In this document: one piece after another, positions 1-7,815 of the stretch | How the letters are laid out: every line of letters starts with the position of its first letter | Numbering within the stretch: the first letter of the stretch is position 1 | Assembly (NCBI GenBank): GCA_022826045.1 | Contig: JAJDVQ010000006.1 | Coordinates: 1 to 64,000, forward strand | DNA from: Acidimicrobiia bacterium | GTDB taxonomy: Bacteria; Actinomycetota; Acidimicrobiia; Acidimicrobiales; Poriferisodalaceae | Length of the DNA stretch: 64,000 bases | Direction: 5' to 3' | Program-made: the position numbers and the translations under genes | Notes under the pieces: generated by a model | Seen by the model: the letters and a program-made list of their open reading frames with translations, nothing else | The model's database searches: none | What the model was told of the DNA's origin: nothing

Positions 1-71
1 TCCGCCAGCAGATGCCCGCACACCGCAGCCGCGTCCAACAACACCCGATCCCGCCCAGCGGTTCCCTGCAT
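1..71 (-). CDS. IS1182-family transposase, N-terminal fragment cut by window edge
   Basis: Reading leftwards from an ATG at 71, the 23 codons available translate as MQGTAGRDRVLLDAAAVCGH followed by LLA and run off the window. This resembles the N-terminus of IS1182/DUF772 transposases, where a short polar start leads into a 'LLDA..v.GHL' helix before the DDE domain. The sequence between this ATG and position about 145 would then be the end of the element, placing it only a few bases from scoA. The family call rests on 23 residues recalled from the family, so it is moderate at best. The remainder of the gene lies outside the window. Confidence 0.45.
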   Translation of the reverse strand, partial: MQGTAGRDRVLLDAAAVCGHLLA

Positions 72-149
72 GCCAGCATCATCCCGCGCACACCCAGCCG
101 ACACGCGGAAATCCCACCGAATAAATCAGCAGACTCCTAGAGCGCCGTC
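72..149. mobile_element. Probable terminal region of the IS1182-like element, abutting scoA
   Basis: This 78-bp stretch separates the outward-facing transposase start (71, minus) from the scoA start (150, plus). Its right part is AT-richer than the flanks, as expected for an IS end. The matching left end is outside the window, so neither the inverted repeat nor a target duplication can be checked. If it is an IS end, the native promoter and ribosome-binding site of scoA have been displaced. Confidence 0.35.
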
Positions 150-860
150 GTGATCGACAAGCGGGCGAGCGATCCGGTCTCAGCACTCGGGGAGGTCGAC
201 GACGGTGCCACGGTGATGATCGGCGGCTTCGGCGAAGCGGGCAGCCCAGTCGAGTTGATCGACGCGCTGATCGACCAGGGAGCGGGCGACCTCACTGTCG
301 TCAGCAACAACGCGGGGAGCGGAACAACGGGCCTCGCAGCACTGATACGCGCTGGCCAGGTCGCCAGGATCGTGTGCTCATTCCCCAAGAGCAGTGACTC
401 GACGGCATTTGCCGAGATGTACCGCGCGGGCCGCATCGAACTGGAGCTGGTGCCTCAGGGCACGCTTGCAGAGCGAATCCGCGCAGGAGGCGCGGGAATC
501 CCGGCGTTCTATACGCCGACCAGTGCCGGCACCGATCTCGCAGCGGGTAAGGAGCACCGTCGGTTCGCAGACCGGGAGTGCGTGCTGGAGAACGCGATTT
601 GTGCCGATGTGGCGCTGATCAAGGCAGCGATTGCTGACTGGCACGGGAATCTGCTGTTCACCAAGACAGCACGCAACTTCTCGCCGTTGATGGCGATGGC
701 TGCTCGCACCACCGTGGTCCAAGTCGAGGCAATAGCCCAGCCCGGAAATCTCAACCCCGAGCACGTCGTGACGCCTGGGATCTTCGTCGACCGGGTCGTC
801 GCCATTGGCGACAGGCAGCAGCTTCTCGGTAGTGGCACGCATTCAGGTGGCAGCAGATGA
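150..860 (+). CDS. scoA: 3-oxoacid CoA-transferase, subunit A
   Basis: Alpha subunit (236 aa) of a two-chain family I CoA-transferase, which moves CoA from succinyl-CoA or acetyl-CoA onto a 3-oxoacid (acetoacetate, 3-oxoadipate) in the cytosol. The glycine-rich CoA-binding motif GGFGEAGSP is at residues 25-33, and the length is usual for ScoA/AtoD/PcaI. The GTG start at 150 gives the expected MIDK N-terminus, so the protein looks complete even though a probable IS ends just upstream and no strong ribosome-binding site is visible. The stop overlaps the scoB start (ATGA), so the subunits are translationally coupled. The substrate cannot be told from sequence; the adjacent aminotransferase suggests a 3-oxoacid made by transamination. 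Confidence 0.9.
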   Translation: MIDKRASDPVSALGEVDDGATVMIGGFGEAGSPVELIDALIDQGAGDLTVVSNNAGSGTTGLAALIRAGQVARIVCSFPKSSDSTAFAEMYRAGRIELELVPQGTLAERIRAGGAGIPAFYTPTSAGTDLAAGKEHRRFADRECVLENAICADVALIKAAIADWHGNLLFTKTARNFSPLMAMAARTTVVQVEAIAQPGNLNPEHVVTPGIFVDRVVAIGDRQQLLGSGTHSGGSR

Positions 861-1531
861 CGCGCCCGCGAGTGCCTGGTTTGAGCCGACGCGAAATCGC
901 CGAGCGCGTCGCTTTGGACATACCGGACGGCGCTTATGTGAACCTCGGGATCGGAATGCCCGAGATGGTCGCGCAGTGCATTCCCCCAGACCGAGAGGTG
1001 ATGCTGCATACGGAGAACGGGCTGCTCGGCATGGGTCCGCCACCCTTGGAAGGGCAAGGAGATCCGGATCTCATCAATGCTGGCAAGCGCCAGGTAACGA
1101 TCATGCCGGGGGCGTCGTTCTTCCACCAAGCGGACAGCTTCGCCATGATCCGGGGCGGCCACCTGGACGTGTGCGTCCTCGGAGCTATGCAAGTGGCAGC
1201 CAGCGGCGACTTGGCGAACTGGTCCACCGGGCAGCCCGACGAGGTGCCGGGCGTCGGAGGCGCAATGGATCTCGTGTCGGGTGCCAAGACCGTGCTCGTC
1301 ATGACCAGCCACTGCACACACAGCGGTGAGCCGAAGCTCGTCGCCGAGTGCAGGTACCCGCTCACCGGCAGAGCTGTAGTCAGCAGGGTCTATACCGATC
1401 TGGCCGTGATCGACGTCGGCTCCGATGGCTTCAGAATCCGCCAACTGGCCCCTGGGGTCAGCTTGTGCGACGTAGCCGAACGCACGTCGGCGCCTGTCGT
1501 TGACGCGCGAAGCGATTCATGCACCGACTGA
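857..1531 (+). CDS. scoB: 3-oxoacid CoA-transferase, subunit B
   Basis: Beta subunit (224 aa) of the same CoA-transferase. It carries the catalytic glutamate in ENGLLGMG (residues 53-60, Glu53), which forms the glutamyl-CoA thioester intermediate in family I enzymes, and the GIGMPEMV motif near residue 31. It starts in a 4-nt overlap with scoA. The length matches ScoB/AtoA/PcaJ. The aminotransferase gene follows about 57 bp downstream on the same strand and is probably co-transcribed. Confidence 0.92.
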   Translation: MTRPRVPGLSRREIAERVALDIPDGAYVNLGIGMPEMVAQCIPPDREVMLHTENGLLGMGPPPLEGQGDPDLINAGKRQVTIMPGASFFHQADSFAMIRGGHLDVCVLGAMQVAASGDLANWSTGQPDEVPGVGGAMDLVSGAKTVLVMTSHCTHSGEPKLVAECRYPLTGRAVVSRVYTDLAVIDVGSDGFRIRQLAPGVSLCDVAERTSAPVVDARSDSCTD

Positions 1532-1588
1532 AGATGCGCACGGTGGCTCAAGAGCGCCAGTGATGAGCCGATGCACAGGAACGATCTA

Positions 1589-2899
1589 ATGACCACACGA
1601 CCACCCTCGAATCGGTCCGAGGATCTCTATCGAAGAGCTCTTCGTGTCCTGCCCGGCGGCGTGAGCCGCAACACGGTGCTGCGCAAACCGCATCCGATCT
1701 ACGCCGCTCACGCCTCGGGCAGTCGAATCACCGATGTTGAGGGCATCGAGCGCATCGACTTCGCCAACAACATGACGGCCCTCATCCATGGGCATGGCCA
1801 TCCTGAGATCGTCGCAGCGGTCACAGAGCAGCTCCAGCGCGGCACAGCGCACACGTTTGCCAACGAGGTCGAAGTGCGCTTTGCGGAGCTTCTGTGTGAC
1901 CGAGTAGAGAGCTTCGACCGCATCAGATTCGTGAACTCGGGCACGGAAGCGGTGATGTGTGCGCTCAAGGTTGCCCGCGCGTTCACCGGCCGTCCGAAGA
2001 TCGCGAAGGCCGAAGGCACCTATCACGGGACGTACGACTACGCCGAAGTCAGCCAGACGTCGGCGCCGGACAACTGGGGCGACCTCGACAAGCCGTCGAG
2101 CATTCCCGTTGCGCAAGGCACCCCGGCGTCGGTCCTCGCCGATGTAGTCGTGGTGCCGTTCAACGACATCGAGCGATCTATCGAGATACTTGATCGTCAC
2201 GCAGACGAGATCGCATGCGTCCTGTTGGATGTGATGCCGCACCGGGCAGGCCTCTGCCCGGCCGAGCCTGCATACGTTCAGGCACTCCGGGACTGGACCC
2301 TTCGCAACGCGGCGCTGCTCGTCAACGACGAAGTGATCACGTTCCGCAACGGCTACGGCGGATCGCAGCAGAACTATGGGCTGACTCCGGACATCACCGC
2401 CTTAGGCAAGATCATCGGAGGCGGTTTCCCGGTAGGTGCCGTCGCCGGCCGAGCGGACGTCATGAGCACCCTCGACCCAAACAGCGACGCGTACCGGATC
2501 TCACATTCCGGGACATTCTCAGCGAACCCGATGACCCTCACTGCTGGCCTGGTCGCGATGGACCTCTTCACCGAGTCCGAAGTCCGACGGCTGAATGCAC
2601 TCGGCCAGCTTGCTCGAGACGGGATCTCCGACGTGATCAAGCGCCGAGGCGCGCCAGCAAGCGTGACCGGAAGCGGCTCCCTCTTCCGCATCCACATGAA
2701 GTCCGAGGCGCCCTCGAACTACCGAGAGTCATACCCGACCGCGGACGAAGCTCGGCGCTCCCGCATCTTCTTCAATGCCCTCTTGGACTCAGGAATCGCA
2801 CTGATCTACAGCTGCACGGGTGCCGTGTCCACTCCGATGGGTGAATCCGAGATCGACTATCTCGTCGATGCAGTCGACCGCGCGCTTGGGATTGTGTGA
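1589..2899 (+). CDS. Class III PLP-dependent aminotransferase (glutamate-1-semialdehyde aminomutase-like)
   Basis: Fold-type I PLP enzyme of 436 aa. The phosphate-binding segment NSGTEAVMCALKVARAFTG lies near residue 110, and the Schiff-base lysine is Lys274 in LGKIIGGGFPVGA. A start at 1589 is preferred over an in-frame ATG at 1571 because AGGA at 1577-1580 sits 8 nt before it. The fold resembles HemL, but no other tetrapyrrole gene is nearby, and its position behind scoAB favours a catabolic transaminase acting on a beta- or omega-amino acid: the 3-oxoacid product could be activated by ScoAB. That pathway is inference; the exact substrate is unknown. Confidence 0.85.
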   Translation: MTTRPPSNRSEDLYRRALRVLPGGVSRNTVLRKPHPIYAAHASGSRITDVEGIERIDFANNMTALIHGHGHPEIVAAVTEQLQRGTAHTFANEVEVRFAELLCDRVESFDRIRFVNSGTEAVMCALKVARAFTGRPKIAKAEGTYHGTYDYAEVSQTSAPDNWGDLDKPSSIPVAQGTPASVLADVVVVPFNDIERSIEILDRHADEIACVLLDVMPHRAGLCPAEPAYVQALRDWTLRNAALLVNDEVITFRNGYGGSQQNYGLTPDITALGKIIGGGFPVGAVAGRADVMSTLDPNSDAYRISHSGTFSANPMTLTAGLVAMDLFTESEVRRLNALGQLARDGISDVIKRRGAPASVTGSGSLFRIHMKSEAPSNYRESYPTADEARRSRIFFNALLDSGIALIYSCTGAVSTPMGESEIDYLVDAVDRALGIV

Positions 2900-2913
2900 G
2901 CCAGAAAGGCTCT

Positions 2914-2937
2914 CGGCGACGGCACCGACAGTCGCCG
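2914..2937. terminator. Hairpin between convergent genes
   Basis: A perfect 7-bp stem (CGGCGAC at 2914-2920 pairing with GTCGCCG at 2931-2937) with a 10-nt loop lies between the aminotransferase stop and the convergent XRE gene stop. There is no U-tract, so it would have to act as a T-less terminator of the kind common in actinobacteria. The call is from position and symmetry only. Confidence 0.35.
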
Positions 2938-2945
2938 TGAGCGCG

Positions 2946-3263
2946 TCAGGCGCGGGTGCGGGCGACCAGGCGCACATCGGCTTCGAGGGCATCCGCGATC
3001 CGCTGCAGGGTGCGTGCAGTCGGACTGGTCGAACCCCGCTCGATCCGACTGATATCGGCTTGGCTCATCCCGCAACGTTCTGCCAGCTGCGCCTGGGTCA
3101 GCCCGTGATTGTTGCGCAGATCCATGACCTGCATTGCAAGCTTGTATGCCTGCACGAAGACTTCAGCCTGAGCCACCGACTCAGATCCCAGTCGCGCCCG
3201 ACGCGACCCGACCGCTTCGTCGTATGCGAGTGACACTGGAGACCAATCGCCCTGCCGTCTCAT
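2946..3263 (-). CDS. XRE-family helix-turn-helix regulator (antitoxin-like)
   Basis: Small DNA-binding protein (105 aa from ATG 3263; a TTG at 3287 would add 8 residues). The C-terminal half is a Cro/C1-type HTH: LTQAQLAERCGMSQADISRIERG at about residues 55-77, followed by the usual TLQRIADALEADV helix. The N-terminal about 45 residues look helical and are typical of HigA-type antitoxins whose toxin partner is encoded just upstream. No toxin-sized frame is visible there: the preceding gene on this strand is the AAA ATPase ending at 3317. It may therefore be a solitary regulator or a relic of a toxin-antitoxin pair. Confidence 0.75.
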   Translation of the reverse strand: MRRQGDWSPVSLAYDEAVGSRRARLGSESVAQAEVFVQAYKLAMQVMDLRNNHGLTQAQLAERCGMSQADISRIERGSTSPTARTLQRIADALEADVRLVARTRA

Positions 3264-3316
3264 GGGAAATTCACCATAAACCGTCAAGGGGCCGTGTCAG
3301 CATGTCCGACGGTTTG

Positions 3317-4579
3317 TCAAGGGCTGAGGGCGGTCAGCGGTGCGACGGCGACGCCGTCGGGACGTTCATAGCCGTAGCCCGTAGACGTGATCACGAGCAG
3401 CTTTGCGGGAGGCCCGATGCGGCTGGTGTCGACGGTGGACTGCAGGCGCAGCAGCGAGCCGGCAGCGCGGTCGACCGCTTCGGCGCCCCCGAGTTTCACC
3501 TCGATGCCGATCCAAGTGCCGTCGGAGCGGCGCTGGACGATGGCGTCGACTTCGAGTCCGCCCTTGTCTCGGTAGTGATGCACGCCGCAGCCGTTGACGT
3601 CCGCGTAGACGAGAAGATCGCGCATCACCAAGTTCTCGAAGACCAGTCCGAAATAGTTCAGCTCGCTGCGCAGACGGTCGACGCCGATTTCCAGTGCCGC
3701 GACAGCCAGCGACGGGTCGGCGAAGAAGCGTTTGGGTGCCTGTCGCAGCGGCACTCGCGACATCAGGCGGGGTTGCCATGCTGGGGCGCGTTCGGTGACG
3801 AACAAACGCTCCAGCGCCTCAAGGTAGGCCTTCACGCTTGCCCGGTTGAGGTCGGCGTCGTCGGCCAGCGTGGAATATCCGGCTTCGCTGGAGACGTTTC
3901 GCGCCAAGGACCGGATGAGCGCCGACACGCCCGCAGGGTCGCGACGCACGTGATCCACTCGGGAAACGTCGGTGCGCGCGATCTCGTCGAGGTATGCGCT
4001 CTGGTTCTCCTGTGCGGCCGCTGGAGGAACATTGGCGAGACCGGGCCACCCGCCGCGCACGGCACATTCCACGACATCGTCGAAGCCGGCGTCGGGCTTC
4101 GCAGCCGAGACCGGCTCGCCCCTCAAGACCGAGCCGAGCGATACGTCGCCGGTCGAATGGCCTGACTCGGCCAGCGTCATCGTTCGCATCCGGACCCGGC
4201 GCACCCGGCCGGCACCCGAGTGGCGGGTGATGTCGTCAGGCGGCACGGCGGAGCCGGTGAGCAGGAAGATCCCCTTGTCGGGCCGGTCGTCGCACGCTCG
4301 CCGCATGGCGTTCCATGTGCTGGGCACCAGGTGCCACTCGTCGAGGAGCCGTGGCGTCGGCCCGTCGAGGATGCGCGCCGGGTCCACCGAGAACGCCAGA
4401 CGCTGTTCGTCGCTGCCGTCGAAGAGCACCTCGCTGTTCGCGAACTGCCGCGCTGTCCATGTCTTGCCGCAGGCCCGCGGCCCTTCGACCACGACCGCCC
4501 CGACAGCACTCAGCGCTGACGCAATGGATGCCTCAGCGAGCCTGCCTTGATACCCAGGCGTTGGCGCAACAGAACTCAT
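3317..4579 (-). CDS. DUF4143-type ATP-binding protein (AAA ATPase with nuclease-like C-terminus), copy 1
   Basis: Protein of 420 aa with a Walker A variant GPRACGKT (residues 33-40), a Walker B-like LLDEWH (78-83) and a C-terminal PD-(D/E)xK-like pattern EVDAIV...IGIEVKL (343-363), the layout of the AAA_14/DUF4143 family. The cellular role of the family is not established; members are often accessory and patchily distributed. ATG 4579 is chosen because AAGGG lies about 7 nt upstream; an upstream in-frame start at 4672 gives a non-conserved leader. It is divergently paired with a second member at 4952-6229 and followed after 53 bp by the XRE gene. Confidence 0.8.
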   Translation of the reverse strand: MSSVAPTPGYQGRLAEASIASALSAVGAVVVEGPRACGKTWTARQFANSEVLFDGSDEQRLAFSVDPARILDGPTPRLLDEWHLVPSTWNAMRRACDDRPDKGIFLLTGSAVPPDDITRHSGAGRVRRVRMRTMTLAESGHSTGDVSLGSVLRGEPVSAAKPDAGFDDVVECAVRGGWPGLANVPPAAAQENQSAYLDEIARTDVSRVDHVRRDPAGVSALIRSLARNVSSEAGYSTLADDADLNRASVKAYLEALERLFVTERAPAWQPRLMSRVPLRQAPKRFFADPSLAVAALEIGVDRLRSELNYFGLVFENLVMRDLLVYADVNGCGVHHYRDKGGLEVDAIVQRRSDGTWIGIEVKLGGAEAVDRAAGSLLRLQSTVDTSRIGPPAKLLVITSTGYGYERPDGVAVAPLTALSP

Positions 4580-4951
4580 ACCACCCTTGCCTAACGCCGT
4601 CGATGCGGCATGGCAGTTCCAATCAGCATTTTGGCCTGCCTGCAATCTACAAGATGGCATCTCTCCAATCAACAGAACGGCATTCTACGAATCAGCAAAC
4701 TGGCGCCATGTTGCCTCCTGCTGGGACGGAAACGAGTCGTCTCGACCGCTCGTTCAGCGGCCTCGGAACCCGGAGAAGAACCGAGTGGCGGGGCCGAGAA
4801 TCTCTGGGCTTCTTGTCGGTCATTGATGAGCGCAGGGCGCATGCGAGTTGGTTCAATAGAGGTCGTCGATTTAGTTCGACAGAAACCATCGTCTTAGTTC
4901 AATACGAATCGTCGGTTTGGTACGATTACGTGTCTCGGAAGGGAGCCGACG
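4580..4951. promoter_or_regulatory. Divergent intergenic region between the two DUF4143 ATPase genes
   Basis: This 372-bp non-coding stretch is visibly AT-richer than its surroundings and must hold the promoters of both divergent ATPase genes. Short related words recur near the right-hand gene (CATCGTC near 4888 and AATCGTCG near 4907), but no clean operator can be defined by eye. A strong ribosome-binding site, GGAAGGGAG (4937-4945), ends the region. Confidence 0.45.
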
Positions 4952-6229
4952 CTGAACGCTGAGTATCTTCCTCGAATCGTCGATGCCGAGCTCGACGTAC
5001 TGTGCGCCGGGCTGCCGGCCGTCGCTGTGGAAGGCCCGCGTGCAGTCGGCAAGACCGAGACCGCACTGCGTCGCGCTGCCACGACGCACCGTCTGGACGA
5101 TGCCGCCGCGCTCGACATAGCGCGTGCGAACCCGGCGCGGCTCGCCGAGGGCCGCCCTCCGGTGCTGATCGACGAGTGGCAGCGACTGCCGGAGTCGTGG
5201 GATGTCGTGCGCCGCGCCGTCGACGCCGACCCCTACACGCCTCGTTTCCTGCTGACCGGTTCGGCAGCGCCTGCCGAACTGCCGACGCACAGTGGCGCAG
5301 GCCGGATCGTCACGGTTCGGATGCGTCCCCTGGCGCTCGTCGAGCGGAAGCTGTGCCTGCCCACAGTGAGCCTCGGCGACCTGCTGGGCGGCACCCGGCC
5401 CAGCGTCGACGGCGCCAGCCCGCTGACGCTCGCCGACTACACCGCTCAGATCACTGGTTCAGGGTTTCCCGCCGTGCTCGGGCGGTCGGAGCGGATCGTG
5501 CGCGCTTTCCTCGACGGCTACCTCGACCGGATCGCTGAGCGTCATGTTCACGAACAGGGCCGCACGGTGCGCAGCCGCGCCGCGCTCCGCCGCTGGATGA
5601 CCGCCTACGCGGCGGCCACATCCACGAGTGCGACGTTCGAGAAGATCCGCGACGCGGCGTCTCCGGGAGAGGCAGACAAGCCGACCAAGGCCACCACCAT
5701 CGCCTATCGGGCAGCGCTCGAAGGACTGTGGATGATCGAGGAGGTTCCGGCCTGGCTTCCCGTGCGAAACCATCTGCGCCGGCTGGCTTCCGCGCCAGTC
5801 CACCAAATGGCTGATCCCGCGCTGGCTGCCCGTCTGCTCGAGGTGGACGCCGACGCGCTGGCCGACGGCCATGGGAGCGACCACGACCTGCCCCGCGACG
5901 GCAGCCTGCTGGGTTCGCTGTTCCAGTCACTGGTCACCCTGTCGGTGCGGGTGTACGCGCAGGCGAACGAGGCCAAGGTGTTCCACCTGCGCACCCAAGG
6001 CGGCGAGCACGAGGTGGACCTGATCGTCCAAGGCCCCGGAGGCCGCATCGTGGCACTTGAGGTGAAGCTCACACGGACCGCTTCCGACAGCGACACCCGC
6101 CATCTGCGCTGGCTCGCCGAACGTCTCGGGCCCACGTTGGCCGACGCTGCAGTCATCACCACCGGACCCGAGGCCTACCGCCGCCGCGATGGCATCGCCG
6201 TCATCCCGGCGGCCCTGCTCGGCGTCTGA
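4952..6229 (+). CDS. DUF4143-type ATP-binding protein, copy 2, probable CTG start
   Basis: Second AAA_14/DUF4143 protein (425 aa). The N-terminus NAEYLPRIVDAELDVLCAGL is the classic lead-in to the Walker A GPRAVGKT (28-35). Walker B is VLIDEW, and the C-terminal nuclease-like motif is EVDLIV...ALEVKL (354-373). No ATG, GTG or TTG occurs in frame between the upstream stop at 4895 and the GTG at 5027, which would delete the conserved N-terminal strand just before the P-loop. CTG 4952 lies 6 nt after GGAAGGGAG (4937-4945) and restores the family N-terminus, so CTG initiation is the best reading; a frameshift or sequence error is the alternative. Function is unknown, as for copy 1. Confidence 0.78.
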   Translation: MNAEYLPRIVDAELDVLCAGLPAVAVEGPRAVGKTETALRRAATTHRLDDAAALDIARANPARLAEGRPPVLIDEWQRLPESWDVVRRAVDADPYTPRFLLTGSAAPAELPTHSGAGRIVTVRMRPLALVERKLCLPTVSLGDLLGGTRPSVDGASPLTLADYTAQITGSGFPAVLGRSERIVRAFLDGYLDRIAERHVHEQGRTVRSRAALRRWMTAYAAATSTSATFEKIRDAASPGEADKPTKATTIAYRAALEGLWMIEEVPAWLPVRNHLRRLASAPVHQMADPALAARLLEVDADALADGHGSDHDLPRDGSLLGSLFQSLVTLSVRVYAQANEAKVFHLRTQGGEHEVDLIVQGPGGRIVALEVKLTRTASDSDTRHLRWLAERLGPTLADAAVITTGPEAYRRRDGIAVIPAALLGV

Positions 6230-6533
6230 CTGAAGTTCATGCCGTACTGCATCAAGTTCTACCAAGACCAGGTCACCGGAGACGGGGCCACCGACGTGCA
6301 AGACCGGCACCGCCGACCCCAATCGCCAGCGAGCCCGCTGGACGCTGCACGTCGACGAGCGTTTCACCGTGCCCGATAGCGATCGCTGAGCCGATCCGCC
6401 GAATTGTCTGAGGCTTGGCGGGCGGCCACAACTACCGTGGCACGGCGGCGAGTGCATGCCCCGTAGTCAGCGCGCGGCGAGGGTTCGTCGTGCCTCAGAA
6501 TGGATGGCGTCAGAACCGATGGGCTCGAACGAG

Positions 6534-7742
6534 ATGACTTCAGCAGGGGCCGCGAATGCGGCTGCATCGGTGGACTTGCCGGCGGGGTTCGCTTGCCATG
6601 TGGGCAATATCGGCATCAAGGACGACACCGACGATGTGATGGTGCTGGCGGCTGATCGGGTGGCGGCCGCAGCCGGTGTGTTTACCAAGAGTCTTTTCTC
6701 GGGGGCCAGCGTGCGTCGCAGTCAGGCCAACGTTGCCGACGGGCGAGTGCAGGCTGTGGTGGTCATATCGAAGAATTCGAACGTGGCAACTGGCGAGCAG
6801 GGTGAGCGAGACGCAGCGAACCTCGCGGATCGGGTCGCGGAACTGGTGGGTTGCGAGCCCGGCCAAGTGCTGGTCGGCTCCACCGGCTTGATCGGCGTGC
6901 CCTACCCCGACGGCAAGGTGGACGCGTACTTCGACCGGCTGATCGCAGGCCCCGGGCCAGCGCTCGACAGCAACGATGCCGTTGCCGCTGCGACGGCGAT
7001 CATGACCACCGACACGCATCCCAAGACGGCGAGCGCTCGAGCAGGCGCCGCCACGGTGGTGGGCATAGCGAAGGGCTCGGGAATGATCGAGCCCGACATG
7101 GCCACGATGATCTCGGTGATCACCACCGACGCCGAGATCGCCCCCGACCGGCTCGACGCCATGCTGCGCCGGGTCTGCGAGGTGACCTTCAACGCGCTCA
7201 GCGTCGACACCGACACATCCACCAGCGACATGGTGGTGATACTGGCGAACGGCGCAGCCGGTCCGGTCGACGAGGCCGAACTGGAAGCCGCGCTCGGCGC
7301 TGTCAGCCTGGACCTCACCCGTCAGCTCGCGTTCGACGGCGAGGGAGCGGAGACCCTGATCGTGGTGACCGCGAACGGCGCCCGCGACGACGCGCAAGCC
7401 AAGCGTGTCGCCAAGGCCATCGTGAACTCCCCACTGGTGAAGACCGCCGTGCATGGCCGCGATCCCAACTGGGGCCGGGTTGCGATGGCGATCGGCAAGT
7501 GCAGCGACGAGACCGACATCGACCCGGATCGCGTCAGGATCCGCTTCGGCGACCAAGAGCTGTATCCCACACCGGCAACACCCGAGGCGCTTGCCGAGCT
7601 GGAGGCGTATCTGGCATCTGAGGAGGTGCTGATCTCGGTGGACCTGGGCATTCGTTCCGATGGCGCAGCCGGCTCGTTCACCGTGTACGGCTGCGACCTC
7701 ACCGACCAGTACGTCCGCATCAACGCCGACTACACGACATGA
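6534..7742 (+). CDS. argJ: Arginine biosynthesis bifunctional protein ArgJ
   Basis: Glutamate/ornithine N-acetyltransferase, which recycles the acetyl group from N-acetylornithine to glutamate and can also use acetyl-CoA; cytosolic arginine pathway. The autoproteolysis site with the nucleophilic threonine is in KGSGMIEPDMATM (Thr191, codon 7104-7106). VHGRDPNWGRV and the C-terminal DLG..DG...YGCDL..YV.INADY are family hallmarks. ATG 6534 gives 402 aa, close to the usual 400; in-frame ATGs at 6519 and 6504 and a start at 6456 are alternatives, none with a good ribosome-binding site. No other arg gene is in the window, so it is detached from the usual argCJBD order. Confidence 0.92.
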   Translation: MTSAGAANAAASVDLPAGFACHVGNIGIKDDTDDVMVLAADRVAAAAGVFTKSLFSGASVRRSQANVADGRVQAVVVISKNSNVATGEQGERDAANLADRVAELVGCEPGQVLVGSTGLIGVPYPDGKVDAYFDRLIAGPGPALDSNDAVAAATAIMTTDTHPKTASARAGAATVVGIAKGSGMIEPDMATMISVITTDAEIAPDRLDAMLRRVCEVTFNALSVDTDTSTSDMVVILANGAAGPVDEAELEAALGAVSLDLTRQLAFDGEGAETLIVVTANGARDDAQAKRVAKAIVNSPLVKTAVHGRDPNWGRVAMAIGKCSDETDIDPDRVRIRFGDQELYPTPATPEALAELEAYLASEEVLISVDLGIRSDGAAGSFTVYGCDLTDQYVRINADYTT

Positions 7743-7815
7743 GCCGACTTGCGCCAATCCAACGTCGTTGGCGCAGCCTGCGCCGACCAACCTGCAACCC
7801 GTGAGTCCGGAGTCA

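Noticed and set aside
137-149. The word CTCCTAGAGCGCC shared with 10217-10229
   Set aside because: Thirteen bases in different contexts, one over a stop codon; no longer similarity around them, so chance is sufficient.
3959-4962. Plus-strand frames across the first ATPase and the intergenic region
   Set aside because: They are antisense to a gene with clear Walker and nuclease-like motifs, and the part in the intergenic region lacks conservation.
6230-6533. Possible small gene between the second ATPase and argJ
   Set aside because: Two short protein-like stretches occur in different frames (from ATG 6240 and ending at 6389), but neither has a recognised motif, and joining them needs a frameshift. 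Treated as non-coding.
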